64,000 bases of DNA from JAYWDA01 sp043747555 (lineage in GTDB: Bacteria > Bdellovibrionota > Bdellovibrionia > Bdellovibrionales > Bdellovibrionaceae), in the NCBI GenBank assembly GCA_043747555.1, contig JAYTOY010000006.1, positions 62,001 through 126,000 of the forward strand, read 5' to 3'. Both the position numbers and the translations under genes were made by a program. Below, piece by piece: positions 34,204 through 42,307 of this stretch; position 1 is the first letter of the stretch; every line of letters begins with the position of its first letter. The notes beneath the pieces were generated by a model. The model ran no database searches and had not been told where the DNA came from. It saw only the letters and a list, made by a program, of their open reading frames with translations.

Positions 34204-34968
34204 CTACGTCAAGTTAGAAGCTGAATTACGTTTTCTTTCAAAGAAACCGACGATAATCACAGAGATTTCATATAAAACCATCATGGGCAAAAGCATAAGA
34301 ACCATACTAAGTAAATCTGGGGGAGTAATAATGGCAGAAACTACGGCTAGGGTCATGACGGCATATCGACGTTTTTCTTTTAGAAATTTTTGACTGACAA
34401 GACCAAGCAACCCTAATGTTGATATGATAAGTGGCATTTCAAATGCAGCTCCAAAGGCAAGACTTGTATGAGTAAAAAAGGACATGTACTCATCAATTGA
34501 AATCATCGGCTTATCGATATCTCCACCAAAGGTCATAAGAAATTTAAAAGCCATTGGCAGAACTACAAAGTAAGTAAACAAGGATCCAGTAATAAATAAA
34601 ACTGTTCCGGATAAAATAAATCCTAAAGCGTAACTCTTTTCTTTTTTATATAGTGCCGGCGCAACAAAAAGCCAAACTTGATAAAGCCAAAAGGGGCAGG
34701 ATAAAATCACAGCACCCATCAATGAAAGTTTTAAATGGGCCATAAATTTATCCATTGGCCCTGTGAAGATCAAACCTCCGCTAGGAAGAAAAGGCTGAAT
34801 CGGTTTACGAATAATATTAAATATATCTTCGCTAAAATAGTAACAAACTCCAAAGCCCACGATAATTCCATAAAGGCTATTAACCAACCGCAAGCGCAGA
34901 TCTGCTAAATGTTCGACAAGGCTCTGTCCTGATTCTGGAGCTGATTCTATGTTGTCTAGTTCAGTCAT
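34204..34968 (-). CDS. tatC: Sec-independent protein translocase TatC
   Basis: This 254-residue integral membrane protein has six hydrophobic spans. VEHLADLRLRLVNSLYGI is the conserved N-terminal signal-binding segment, followed by FLKLSLMGA-like and FGAAFEMPLIIS motifs. It recognises twin-arginine signal peptides together with TatB. The start overlaps the tatA/B stop by four bases (ATGA), so the two are coupled. Confidence 0.96.
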   Translation of the reverse strand: MTELDNIESAPESGQSLVEHLADLRLRLVNSLYGIIVGFGVCYYFSEDIFNIIRKPIQPFLPSGGLIFTGPMDKFMAHLKLSLMGAVILSCPFWLYQVWLFVAPALYKKEKSYALGFILSGTVLFITGSLFTYFVVLPMAFKFLMTFGGDIDKPMISIDEYMSFFTHTSLAFGAAFEMPLIISTLGLLGLVSQKFLKEKRRYAVMTLAVVSAIITPPDLLSMVLMLLPMMVLYEISVIIVGFFERKRNSASNLT

Positions 34969-35207
34969 ACAGGATCTTTGGGTTCGGGAGGAGTTGTTGG
35001 CTGCAACTCGGGGGTCACTTCCGGCGGTTTGTGAAAATCGGCCTGCGCTTGATTTTTTATTTCCTCAGCAAAATGGCCCGTGGCTCGTTTAATCTCATTT
35101 AAAACTTTTCCTATCTGCCGGGCAAATTCTGGCAGCTGCTTTGGTCCAATTACGATCAGCGCAATAGCCGCCAATAATAAAATTTCACCCATACTAAATC
35201 CGAACAT
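34965..35207 (-). CDS. TatA/TatB-family twin-arginine translocase subunit
   Basis: This 80-residue protein has the TatA/B form: a short N-terminal membrane helix (GEILLLAAIALIVIGPKQLP), a hinge and an amphipathic helix (EFARQIGKVLNEIKRATGHF), with a proline-rich tail. The Glu in GEILL and the IGPKQLPEFARQIG segment are more like TatB, but a single gene may serve both roles. It is coupled to tatC. Confidence 0.9.
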   Translation of the reverse strand: MFGFSMGEILLLAAIALIVIGPKQLPEFARQIGKVLNEIKRATGHFAEEIKNQAQADFHKPPEVTPELQPTTPPEPKDPV

Positions 35208-35222
35208 GATGATTAATTCCAG

Positions 35223-35843
35223 TTACTGTTGCTTAGTTGACTTCATTTGATCTCGGGGAAGGGCGACAATTCCATTTTCAATTAATTTTTCCCTTGCGAG
35301 CTCGGATCCAGTTTTAATATATCGGTCATACAAACGCAAAATATTTTGATCACCGCGCACTTGGCCGCTTTGACTGATGTAGCTAAGCACATCCACGAAA
35401 TCCACGAATCTTTTTGAAAACATTCGGTAGACATGGGCTATCGAATCTTGTGCCGAGTCTGCCAGCGCGCCATACGCCACTCCGCCCATTTCAGCGTAAT
35501 AATCAACATCGACAATTTTTCTTTGTAAGGAGTCCGCAAAAAAGCCGCTGATATATAAAGATCGATCACCCAGTTTTTTAAGAAGTTCGAAACGCACTGT
35601 CGGTTCAGAGTTTTGAGCTACAAGATAGAGCTCTGCCAAAGTCTTTGGTACTCTAACGCCATTTTCATTGGTTTGTTCAAAAAGATTTCGGGCATCAAGG
35701 TAGTGGTGAAGCAAGCTGATCAAATAGACCTCAACATTGGGATCGGAGTGGATTTTTCGAAACTCCATGCCCTCTTTGACGAGCTCGGCAAAGTAGCCAT
35801 CGGCGGAAAGTAAAATGTCGGACTTCTTTTCTCGCTGTTCCAT
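35223..35843 (-). CDS. Conserved-looking hypothetical protein upstream of tat genes
   Basis: I do not recognise this 206-residue protein. It has no signal peptide or membrane span. It is predicted mainly helical (YFAELVKEGMEFRKI, YLISLLHHYLDARNLF) with a final YDRYIKTGSELAREKLIE. GGAG stands only one base before the ATG, an unusually short spacing. It precedes the tatA/B gene by 15 bases, so it is probably cotranscribed with the Tat genes. Confidence 0.65.
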   Translation of the reverse strand: MEQREKKSDILLSADGYFAELVKEGMEFRKIHSDPNVEVYLISLLHHYLDARNLFEQTNENGVRVPKTLAELYLVAQNSEPTVRFELLKKLGDRSLYISGFFADSLQRKIVDVDYYAEMGGVAYGALADSAQDSIAHVYRMFSKRFVDFVDVLSYISQSGQVRGDQNILRLYDRYIKTGSELAREKLIENGIVALPRDQMKSTKQQ

Positions 35844-35949
35844 GCTCCACTTATGGTTTGGGCTTATTGCTTTCTTTTATCTTACCAAATTATCGGTTTT
35901 TTCGGGGCTAAACATAAGAAATCAGACTAAAGGCCAAGACAAAGGGGAC

Positions 35950-36801
35950 TCAATAACCGTTGTCGCAAACAATTCCCCCCATGGTCATGTGGGAAGGCCC
36001 TTGGCAAGGCGACGTGGGCGTTGTTGTTATTGGAGTGGTGGTTGCAGTTGTAGCTACAGTTGTCGTCGTCGCAGTTGGGGCCTGACATTGAATAATCCCA
36101 TCAACTCCATAGCCAACAGTGAATGTTCCGGCCGGGCAGGTCTGCATATACCCCTGAGCCACTCCGGTTGTCATGCACCCGACAAACTTTGCCGCTGTGG
36201 GATTTGTGGAATCCACACTTAACGTTGTGCTAACGGAGATAGGCTTATGTGCTCGAACCGACTTTGTTTCATCAAATTCAATCAGCCACCTCCCCGTATA
36301 GGAAGTACCTGAACCACTCAGAACCTCCAGCTTAATTGATTTAATAATCATCGATGATGAATAAGTGGAAGCGGTATCGCCAACTTTAGCGACGATAGGA
36401 CCGGGTCCGGCTTGAGTAACCTTTGCGTAAATAGGACTTGGAGACGTGATCTTTTGCGGTAAGGCCATTGAATTAAAACTCGATTGGGATGGGTTGGTTA
36501 ACATGTATTGACAGACAGAACCATCTGCCATCGAGGCAATAATATTTTTTTCTAAATCTAAGGCTGCTAAAATTTCGGAAAGCGACTTGGTTTCTTTGGC
36601 TTGGCTAAGAATCAGGGACGAAATTGCCGCCCCTATGACAATCATGATACCGGCGGCAAGCATCACTTCAACTAATGACATACCTTTTTGATTTTTTAGG
36701 AGATTAGCCATACTAAAGGTATCGGAAGATTGACCAATTTCTACAGGGAAAAATGAGAGGGAAGCCACGCCAGAACGCCTATCTTTGTCCTTAGAAAACA
36801 T
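35950..36801 (-). CDS. Type IV-like minor prepilin
   Basis: This protein carries the prepilin signature G|MSLVEVMLAAGIMIVIGAAI, with Glu at +5. Two starts are possible: ATG at 36801 (283 residues, AGGA five bases upstream, 41-residue leader) or ATG at 36711 (253 residues, a normal leader of MANLLKNQKG, no clear ribosome site). The rest is a beta-rich domain with cysteines, and a Thr-rich stretch (TATTTTVATTATTTPITTT) near the C-terminus. It is probably a minor pilin or pseudopilin; no other pilin assembly gene is adjacent. Confidence 0.78.
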   Translation of the reverse strand: MFSKDKDRRSGVASLSFFPVEIGQSSDTFSMANLLKNQKGMSLVEVMLAAGIMIVIGAAISSLILSQAKETKSLSEILAALDLEKNIIASMADGSVCQYMLTNPSQSSFNSMALPQKITSPSPIYAKVTQAGPGPIVAKVGDTASTYSSSMIIKSIKLEVLSGSGTSYTGRWLIEFDETKSVRAHKPISVSTTLSVDSTNPTAAKFVGCMTTGVAQGYMQTCPAGTFTVGYGVDGIIQCQAPTATTTTVATTATTTPITTTPTSPCQGPSHMTMGGIVCDNGY

Positions 36802-36835
36802 CTAATCCTGCAAAAAATACCGTGACTTATTTTGA

Positions 36836-36863
36836 GAAAATTTCAAAAAAATTTGAATTTTTC
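36836..36863. repeat. AT-rich imperfect inverted repeat
   Basis: GAAAATTTCAAA and TTTGAATTTTTC form a 12-bp arm pair with one mismatch and a four-A loop, between the M16 protease start-side pilin gene and the M16 stop. It may end the M16 transcript or mark the pilin promoter region. No other strong signal is visible here. Confidence 0.4.
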
Positions 36864-36878
36864 TAAGATAAGTGCTTG

Positions 36879-39482
36879 TTAATTAGCAGAAGCTTGCGGG
36901 CCGACGACACTGATAACGGCCGGCTGTTGAAATATTTTTCGGCTTAGTTTCATGATGTCGTCTTCGGTCACCGAAAAATATTTCTTATTTGCTTCAAATA
37001 CTTCGTTGTAATCAATGCCATAAATCTCGTCGAAAAGAAAGGCCGCACAGATGGAACTTTTTCTTTGCAAGTCGATATCATGACGGCCGACCAGATACCG
37101 TTTTGCTCTTTCAAGTTCAGCTTTTGAAACTTTTGTGTCGCAAAGTTTTTTAAATTCTTCTTTTAACATTGAAATAGCCTTAACGGTTTTTTCAGGCGAA
37201 CAGCCGATATAGGCTCCAAAATATCCTGTATCAAGGCCCTCCATCCGAAGCGGCGACACCGAGTAAGCAAGAGAGTTTTTGTCCCGAAGTTCAAAAAACA
37301 GGCGGCCACCCTGACCCGCTAAAATTGATTGGATAATATGAAGAGCATAGCGCTCATCGGATTGCAGCGTGAGTCCCCGGTATCCCAAAACAATATGGGT
37401 TTGTTCTTTTTCTAGTTTTGAAAAAAACTTTGCATCAGTTTTGATTTCAACTGGCATGGGACAACTGATGTCCAATGGTTTTGCAGGCAAAGATTTGGCA
37501 AATTCTTTGATTTTTTCTAACCAAAGGTCTTTGTCGAAATCTCCGACTATACAAACTGTCGAGCTTCCCCCTACCATCATTTTTTTAAAGAAAATTTCGA
37601 TATCTTTAATAGTGACATCATTCACCGAATTTTCATTGCCTAAGACATCTCGTCCATAAACATGGCCTTGAAACATATTTTTCGTGAACTGGTTAATGCA
37701 GACTTGGGCAGGGTTATCGTCCCGACTTTTGATCTGTTGAATTTGAACTGTTTTTTCACGCTCTAAAATATCAGAATCCCACAATGGGTTTTTTAACACA
37801 TCAAAAAAGATTTCACTGAGCGGTTTTTGGAATGAAGACAATCCTTCTAAAGTTAACCCAATCGTATTACGTCCGCCGAAAGCAGAAATTCCTGCCGCCA
37901 TTTTATCAATTTGTTCGTTAATTTGATCTTCGGAATAGCTTTTTGAACCCGTCGCCCAAACGCGGGACAACAGTTCGGTCATTCCATCTTTACCACCCGG
38001 TTCGCCGCGCAAGCCCCCTAAAAAGGCTATTTTCAGTGAAAATGTTGGTGTGTCCTTTTGGTGTCGTAACAGAACCTTCATCCCGTTCGGCAAAATAATT
38101 TTTTCCATGGTGAGTGCTGCCAATGGATTGCCTGTAGAAATTTTTAAAGTTTTATTTCGGAGCTTTTGTTTGACCGCTGGTTTTTTTGCTAACGCAAACT
38201 CTTTGCCATAAGTTTTGACTAAATTTTGAGCCTCAGATTTAACTTTTTTCAAATCCATATTCGTCAGCGCACTGATGTTCATTTTTTTAGGGTCCAAATA
38301 TTTTCGGGCGGCTTTCAGAATATCTTCAGAGCGAAGATTGCCAATTTCTTTTAAGTACTTCGTAAAATAGTTGGGATCACCCATATAAAATTCAAGGCTG
38401 CCCGCTTTGCGTGCGATCCCATCGACAGTTTCAATGGAATAGACTTGTTCACTGGCAAAGCAATTCACGGCTTTTTGCATTTCTTCTGGCGAAGGACCGT
38501 TTTGTAAAAAATCGATAATGGTTTTTTTCATTTCCACAACAGCTTCTGTAAGATTTTTTGGATCCATGGATACAAAAATTGTAAAAAGCCCTTCGTCTTG
38601 TGGAGTAAAATTGGACGCGCCCACAGATGTTGCCAATGCTTTTTCAATTCTAAGAGCTTTCACTAAGCGCGAGCTGTCGCCTTGTCCGATAATAAAAGCA
38701 AGGACGTCCAAGGCAGCGGTGTCTTTGTGTTTTATATTTGGGCCGCGCCAAGAAAAGTACATTTGCGTTTCTTTAAAATCTGATTTTTCTAATTCAATTC
38801 TGGGTTTGGTTTGAGGCAGCTCTTTTGCGCGCTTCACTTTACGAACTGGCGTTGAATTGAAATCGCTAAAGTACTGATTGACTTTTTTCTTCATTTCGCT
38901 TGAGGCAAAATCGCCACTGATCACTAAGAACATATTTCGTGGGGAATACCTATCAGCAAAATATTTTTTAAGAATTTTAGGATTCACTTGGCGGATGATT
39001 TTTTCGTAGCCAATCACTGGGCGCCCGTAAGGATGTTTGCTGAAGGCTGTGGAAAAAAGCAATTGGCTGGCGCGCCGTGAAGGACTGTCTTGGCCCCGTT
39101 TGATTTCTTCGATCACAACTTCCCGTTCGTTATCAATTTCAGCGCCATCAAAAAGGGGGTGGCCCATCATTTCGCTGATGACCTCTAAACCTTGATCAAT
39201 AAATTCCTTCGAAATTGTGACGTAAAAAACAGTTTGATCAAAAGATGTGTAAGCGTTTAATTCGCCGCCTGACCCTTCAACCGTTGATGCAATTTCGCCC
39301 ACGCCAAATTTGCGGGTGCCTTTGAAAACCAAGTGTTCGATAAAGTGTGAAATTCCTTCTTCGCCTTTTCTTTCATCGGCGCTGCCTGTTCTCACCCACA
39401 TTTGAACTGAAACAACAGGGGATTTGTGGCTTTCGAGAAGAAGGACCTTAAGACCATTTTTAAGTTGATATTTTTTCGCCAT
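36879..39482 (-). CDS. M16 family zinc peptidase, two tandem M16 units
   Basis: This 867-residue protein joins two M16 units. The N-terminal unit has the inverted zinc motif HFIEHLVFKG and the downstream Glu in GGELNAYTSFDQTVFYV, so it can bind zinc and cut peptides. The C-terminal unit begins near residue 460 and lacks HxxEH, as is normal for the second half of pitrilysin-type enzymes. It has no signal peptide, so a cytoplasmic role is likely unless exported otherwise. Its start is only 17 bases from the divergent hemW start, so its promoter may lie inside hemW. Confidence 0.9.
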   Translation of the reverse strand: MAKKYQLKNGLKVLLLESHKSPVVSVQMWVRTGSADERKGEEGISHFIEHLVFKGTRKFGVGEIASTVEGSGGELNAYTSFDQTVFYVTISKEFIDQGLEVISEMMGHPLFDGAEIDNEREVVIEEIKRGQDSPSRRASQLLFSTAFSKHPYGRPVIGYEKIIRQVNPKILKKYFADRYSPRNMFLVISGDFASSEMKKKVNQYFSDFNSTPVRKVKRAKELPQTKPRIELEKSDFKETQMYFSWRGPNIKHKDTAALDVLAFIIGQGDSSRLVKALRIEKALATSVGASNFTPQDEGLFTIFVSMDPKNLTEAVVEMKKTIIDFLQNGPSPEEMQKAVNCFASEQVYSIETVDGIARKAGSLEFYMGDPNYFTKYLKEIGNLRSEDILKAARKYLDPKKMNISALTNMDLKKVKSEAQNLVKTYGKEFALAKKPAVKQKLRNKTLKISTGNPLAALTMEKIILPNGMKVLLRHQKDTPTFSLKIAFLGGLRGEPGGKDGMTELLSRVWATGSKSYSEDQINEQIDKMAAGISAFGGRNTIGLTLEGLSSFQKPLSEIFFDVLKNPLWDSDILEREKTVQIQQIKSRDDNPAQVCINQFTKNMFQGHVYGRDVLGNENSVNDVTIKDIEIFFKKMMVGGSSTVCIVGDFDKDLWLEKIKEFAKSLPAKPLDISCPMPVEIKTDAKFFSKLEKEQTHIVLGYRGLTLQSDERYALHIIQSILAGQGGRLFFELRDKNSLAYSVSPLRMEGLDTGYFGAYIGCSPEKTVKAISMLKEEFKKLCDTKVSKAELERAKRYLVGRHDIDLQRKSSICAAFLFDEIYGIDYNEVFEANKKYFSVTEDDIMKLSRKIFQQPAVISVVGPQASAN

Positions 39483-39499
39483 GCTCTAGAAATCTCCAC

Positions 39500-40690
39500 A
39501 TGTTAAGTCAAAAGTCTTTTGGGATTTATATTCATATCCCCTATTGTATTCAGCGCTGCCTTTATTGCGATTTTGCGACTTATGAACAGTCGCAAATCTT
39601 TCCTCCTCAAGAGTACATCCAATTGCTTGTAGAAGAAATGAGGCAAAAGTCGAATTACTTTACGGCGCAGGACGTAGATACAATTTACTTTGGAGGTGGG
39701 ACGCCAAGTCTGGTTCCACCTGAGCTGATCGCTCGAGTCCTTAACGAGCTTGCAGCCCTAGGGTTTAATCCCAAAAAAACAGCGGAAATCACGATCGAGA
39801 TCAATCCTGCGACGATCACACCAGAAAAGATGAAGATTTACAGGGAAATCGGCATCAATCGTTACAGTGTCGGGGCACAAACATTTAATGACCAGTTTTT
39901 AAAAAAACTAGGACGCGAGCATAATGCCCAGCAAACCCGAGAAACTTTGGCCCTATTAAAGGCTGAAACTTCTAATTTTAATTTTGATATTTTATTTGCC
40001 CTCCCCAACCAAAGTCTGGAAGATCTTCAATCTGATTTGTCGGAAGCCATTGTTCATGGAGCGCAACATATCAGCCCTTATTGCTTAACGATTCCTAAGG
40101 GCCATGTTTTATCAGCTGATCGCGCTCCAGATGAAGAACAAGTCGAGATGTTTTCTTTGATTCGGGATACTTTGACGGCCAAAGGTTTTCATCGCTACGA
40201 GATTTCAAATTACTCGTTACCGGGTCATGAATCTAGACACAATTTACTTTATTGGACGGACCAAGAATATTGGAGCTTAGGCTTAAGTGCGCACTCTTAC
40301 TCGAAAGCTTCCGCATGGGGCACACGTTTTTGGAATGTCAGTTCGATCAATGATTATAAAAAACAAATTTTGGAAAAGAAATCTGTGGTCTTTAAGCAAC
40401 TTGATAAAAGTTTACCGCAGGCACAGTTTGAAAATCTGCATATGCATCAGAGCATGACCGATTTTTTGCACACCTCGTTAAGATTGGCGCAGGGCTTATC
40501 ACTTGAAAAATGGACCGAAAAATTCCCGCACAGAACCTGGGAGAAAGTCTTGCCTCGCCTTGAAAAGCTAGAAAAAAGCCAAATGCTAAGCCAAGTCAAT
40601 GGGGCTTGGTGCTTGACCGAAAACGGCCTTGTCATGAGCAACCTTGTATTTGAGGAAATGACCTTCTTAAAGCAAGATTTAAAGGCCTGA
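39500..40690 (+). CDS. hemW: HemW-like radical SAM heme chaperone
   Basis: This 396-residue protein begins with IYIHIPYCIQRCLYCDF, the radical SAM CxxxCxxC motif. TIYFGGGTPSLVPP and SVGAQTFNDQFLKKLGREHN follow, as in HemW and HemN. The single downstream spacing and the lack of HemN-specific regions favour HemW, a heme chaperone, over coproporphyrinogen dehydrogenase. It has no good ribosome-binding site. The promoter of the divergent M16 gene is very near. Confidence 0.88.
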   Translation: MLSQKSFGIYIHIPYCIQRCLYCDFATYEQSQIFPPQEYIQLLVEEMRQKSNYFTAQDVDTIYFGGGTPSLVPPELIARVLNELAALGFNPKKTAEITIEINPATITPEKMKIYREIGINRYSVGAQTFNDQFLKKLGREHNAQQTRETLALLKAETSNFNFDILFALPNQSLEDLQSDLSEAIVHGAQHISPYCLTIPKGHVLSADRAPDEEQVEMFSLIRDTLTAKGFHRYEISNYSLPGHESRHNLLYWTDQEYWSLGLSAHSYSKASAWGTRFWNVSSINDYKKQILEKKSVVFKQLDKSLPQAQFENLHMHQSMTDFLHTSLRLAQGLSLEKWTEKFPHRTWEKVLPRLEKLEKSQMLSQVNGAWCLTENGLVMSNLVFEEMTFLKQDLKA

Positions 40691-40705
40691 TTGTAACCCT
40701 ACCTG

Positions 40706-40734
40706 CATTGACAATTGGCAGCCAATACACAATG
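40706..40734 (+). promoter_or_regulatory. grpE: grpE promoter with 29-bp perfect dyad over the -35 region
   Basis: CATTG-ACA-ATTGGC-A-GCCAAT-ACA-CAATG is symmetric about position 40720; all 11 bases of each arm outside the ACA spacers match. TTGACA (40708-40713) overlaps the left arm and TGTTAT lies 19 bases further, so this looks like a promoter whose -35 is covered by an operator. It is not the CIRCE/HrcA sequence. Confidence 0.6.
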
Positions 40735-40760
40735 TTATCGGGAGTTTCATAGGAGTCCAA

Positions 40761-41288
40761 ATGGCAGAGGAAAACCAGAATACCAATGGTGCTGAAAAAG
40801 CCACATCCGATGTGTCTTTTGATGTTTCTGAAGAAATTAAAAAACTCCAAGAGCAAGCGGAAAAGTATAAAAACGAGGGTCTTTATTTAAGAGCTGAGTT
40901 TGATAATTATCGACGAAATATGATTAAAGAACGTTCAGATTTGTTAAAGTTTGGAAGCGAACGTTTAGTGAAAGATCTTTTGTCGGTCCTTGATAATTTT
41001 GAGCGTGCGCTAGAGGCTAAAATCAGCGCTGATAATATGGCTTCCTTCAAACAAGGTATTGAGCTGACAGCTGCCGATTTAAAAAATCTTTTGCAAAAGC
41101 ATGGCGTCACTGAGATGCCGACTTTGGGCGAAAATTTTGATCCTGCTTTGCATGAAGCCTTAAGCAGCGAACCGACCGATAAAATGATCCCCGGAAAAGT
41201 ATTCCGCGTTTTTCAAAAAGCTTATAAATTACATGATAAATTAATTCGGCCTGCACAAGTTGTGGTCGCAAAAAAAATAGATGAATAG
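40761..41288 (+). CDS. grpE: Nucleotide exchange factor GrpE
   Basis: This 175-residue protein has the long N-terminal helix (EEIKKLQEQAEKYKNEGLYL) and the signature RAEFDNYRRNMIKERSDL. The beta domain ends FRVFQKAYKLHDKLIRPAQV. GrpE releases ADP from DnaK. AGGAG lies upstream of the ATG. dnaJ follows nine bases later; dnaK is not in this window. Confidence 0.96.
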   Translation: MAEENQNTNGAEKATSDVSFDVSEEIKKLQEQAEKYKNEGLYLRAEFDNYRRNMIKERSDLLKFGSERLVKDLLSVLDNFERALEAKISADNMASFKQGIELTAADLKNLLQKHGVTEMPTLGENFDPALHEALSSEPTDKMIPGKVFRVFQKAYKLHDKLIRPAQVVVAKKIDE

Positions 41289-41296
41289 GGGCTTTC

Positions 41297-42307
41297 GTGG
41301 GTAAAAAAGATTTTTACTCAGTGCTTGGGGTTCAGCGCGGAGCAACGCCGGAAGAGATCAAAAAATCTTATCGGAAGCTTGCGATGCAGTATCACCCCGA
41401 TAAAAATCAGGGCGATAAAAAATCAGAAGATAAATTCAAAGAACTCTCAGAAGCCTATGATGTTCTCAGTGATCCCCAAAAGCGTGAAGCCTATGATCAG
41501 TTTGGCCATTCCGGCCAACAACAAGGTTTTGGCGGTGGGAATCCATTCGGTGCTGGTGGACCATTTGGAGGGGCCGGTGGATTTCGTAGTGGGGGCGGGA
41601 ATGCGGGCGGAGGGCCTGATCCATTTCAAGATATTTTTGGAGATGTCTTTGGCGATATTTTTAGTGGCCGTGGTGGCCCTGCAGGCGCCGGTGGCGGCGC
41701 GAGAAGACGTCCTTCCCGAGGGGCTGACCTTCGCTACAGCCTTGGCGTCACATTAGAAGAAGCCGCTTTAGGCGCAGAGAAAACGATCAGTTTTATGCGT
41801 CAAAATGCCAGCCGAGAAGAGGCTCGCAAATTAAATGTTAACGTCCCTGCTGGCGTCAAAGATGGTCAGCGGTTAAAATTGACTGGCGAAGGTGATTTAG
41901 CGCCCGGCGGCGGCGCGCCCGGAGATTTATTCGTCATTGTTAATTTGGAAGAGCATCCGCTTTTCAAACGTGAAGAAAATGATCTTGTGATAGATGTCCC
42001 TGTTTCCTACACCGATGCCATTTTAGGTGCGCAAGTTGAGGTCCCCACTTTGACTGGAAGAGCGCAAATTAAAATTCCAGCAGGAACTCATTCAGGTCAG
42101 GTTCTGCGCCTGAAGGGAAAAGGCTTTCCTAAATTGGGAGGCTTTGGTCATGGTGATATGTTAGTTAGAATGTTGATCGATACGCCATCGCAGGTTTCAA
42201 ATAAGCATAAAGAGTTGATCGAAGAGTTAGCAAAATCACAAGATGACACGCCTCTGGTCAAAGCTTTCAAAGAAAAGCTTCAACAAATGAATAGGCCTAA
42301 GAAATGA
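41297..42307 (+). CDS. DnaJ-family co-chaperone lacking the zinc finger (type II)
   Basis: This 336-residue protein has a J domain (1-70) with the HPD motif in QYHPDKNQGD. A Gly/Phe-rich region follows (residues about 75-135, very rich in GG and GFGGG). The C-terminal substrate-binding domains CTDI/II are present (LRYSLGVTLEEAALGAEKTI; PLFKREENDLVIDVPVSYTDA), but the four CxxCxGxG repeats of type I DnaJ are missing. The product resembles CbpA. The start is GTG with AGGGG upstream. It is cotranscribed with grpE and overlaps the next gene by four bases. Confidence 0.92.
   Translation: MGKKDFYSVLGVQRGATPEEIKKSYRKLAMQYHPDKNQGDKKSEDKFKELSEAYDVLSDPQKREAYDQFGHSGQQQGFGGGNPFGAGGPFGGAGGFRSGGGNAGGGPDPFQDIFGDVFGDIFSGRGGPAGAGGGARRRPSRGADLRYSLGVTLEEAALGAEKTISFMRQNASREEARKLNVNVPAGVKDGQRLKLTGEGDLAPGGGAPGDLFVIVNLEEHPLFKREENDLVIDVPVSYTDAILGAQVEVPTLTGRAQIKIPAGTHSGQVLRLKGKGFPKLGGFGHGDMLVRMLIDTPSQVSNKHKELIEELAKSQDDTPLVKAFKEKLQQMNRPKK

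Noticed and set aside
35815..36222. 135-codon plus-strand reading frame covering the gap between the tat-linked hypothetical and the prepilin
   Set aside because: Most of it is antisense to the prepilin, and the Cys/Arg-rich translation is typical of a shadow.
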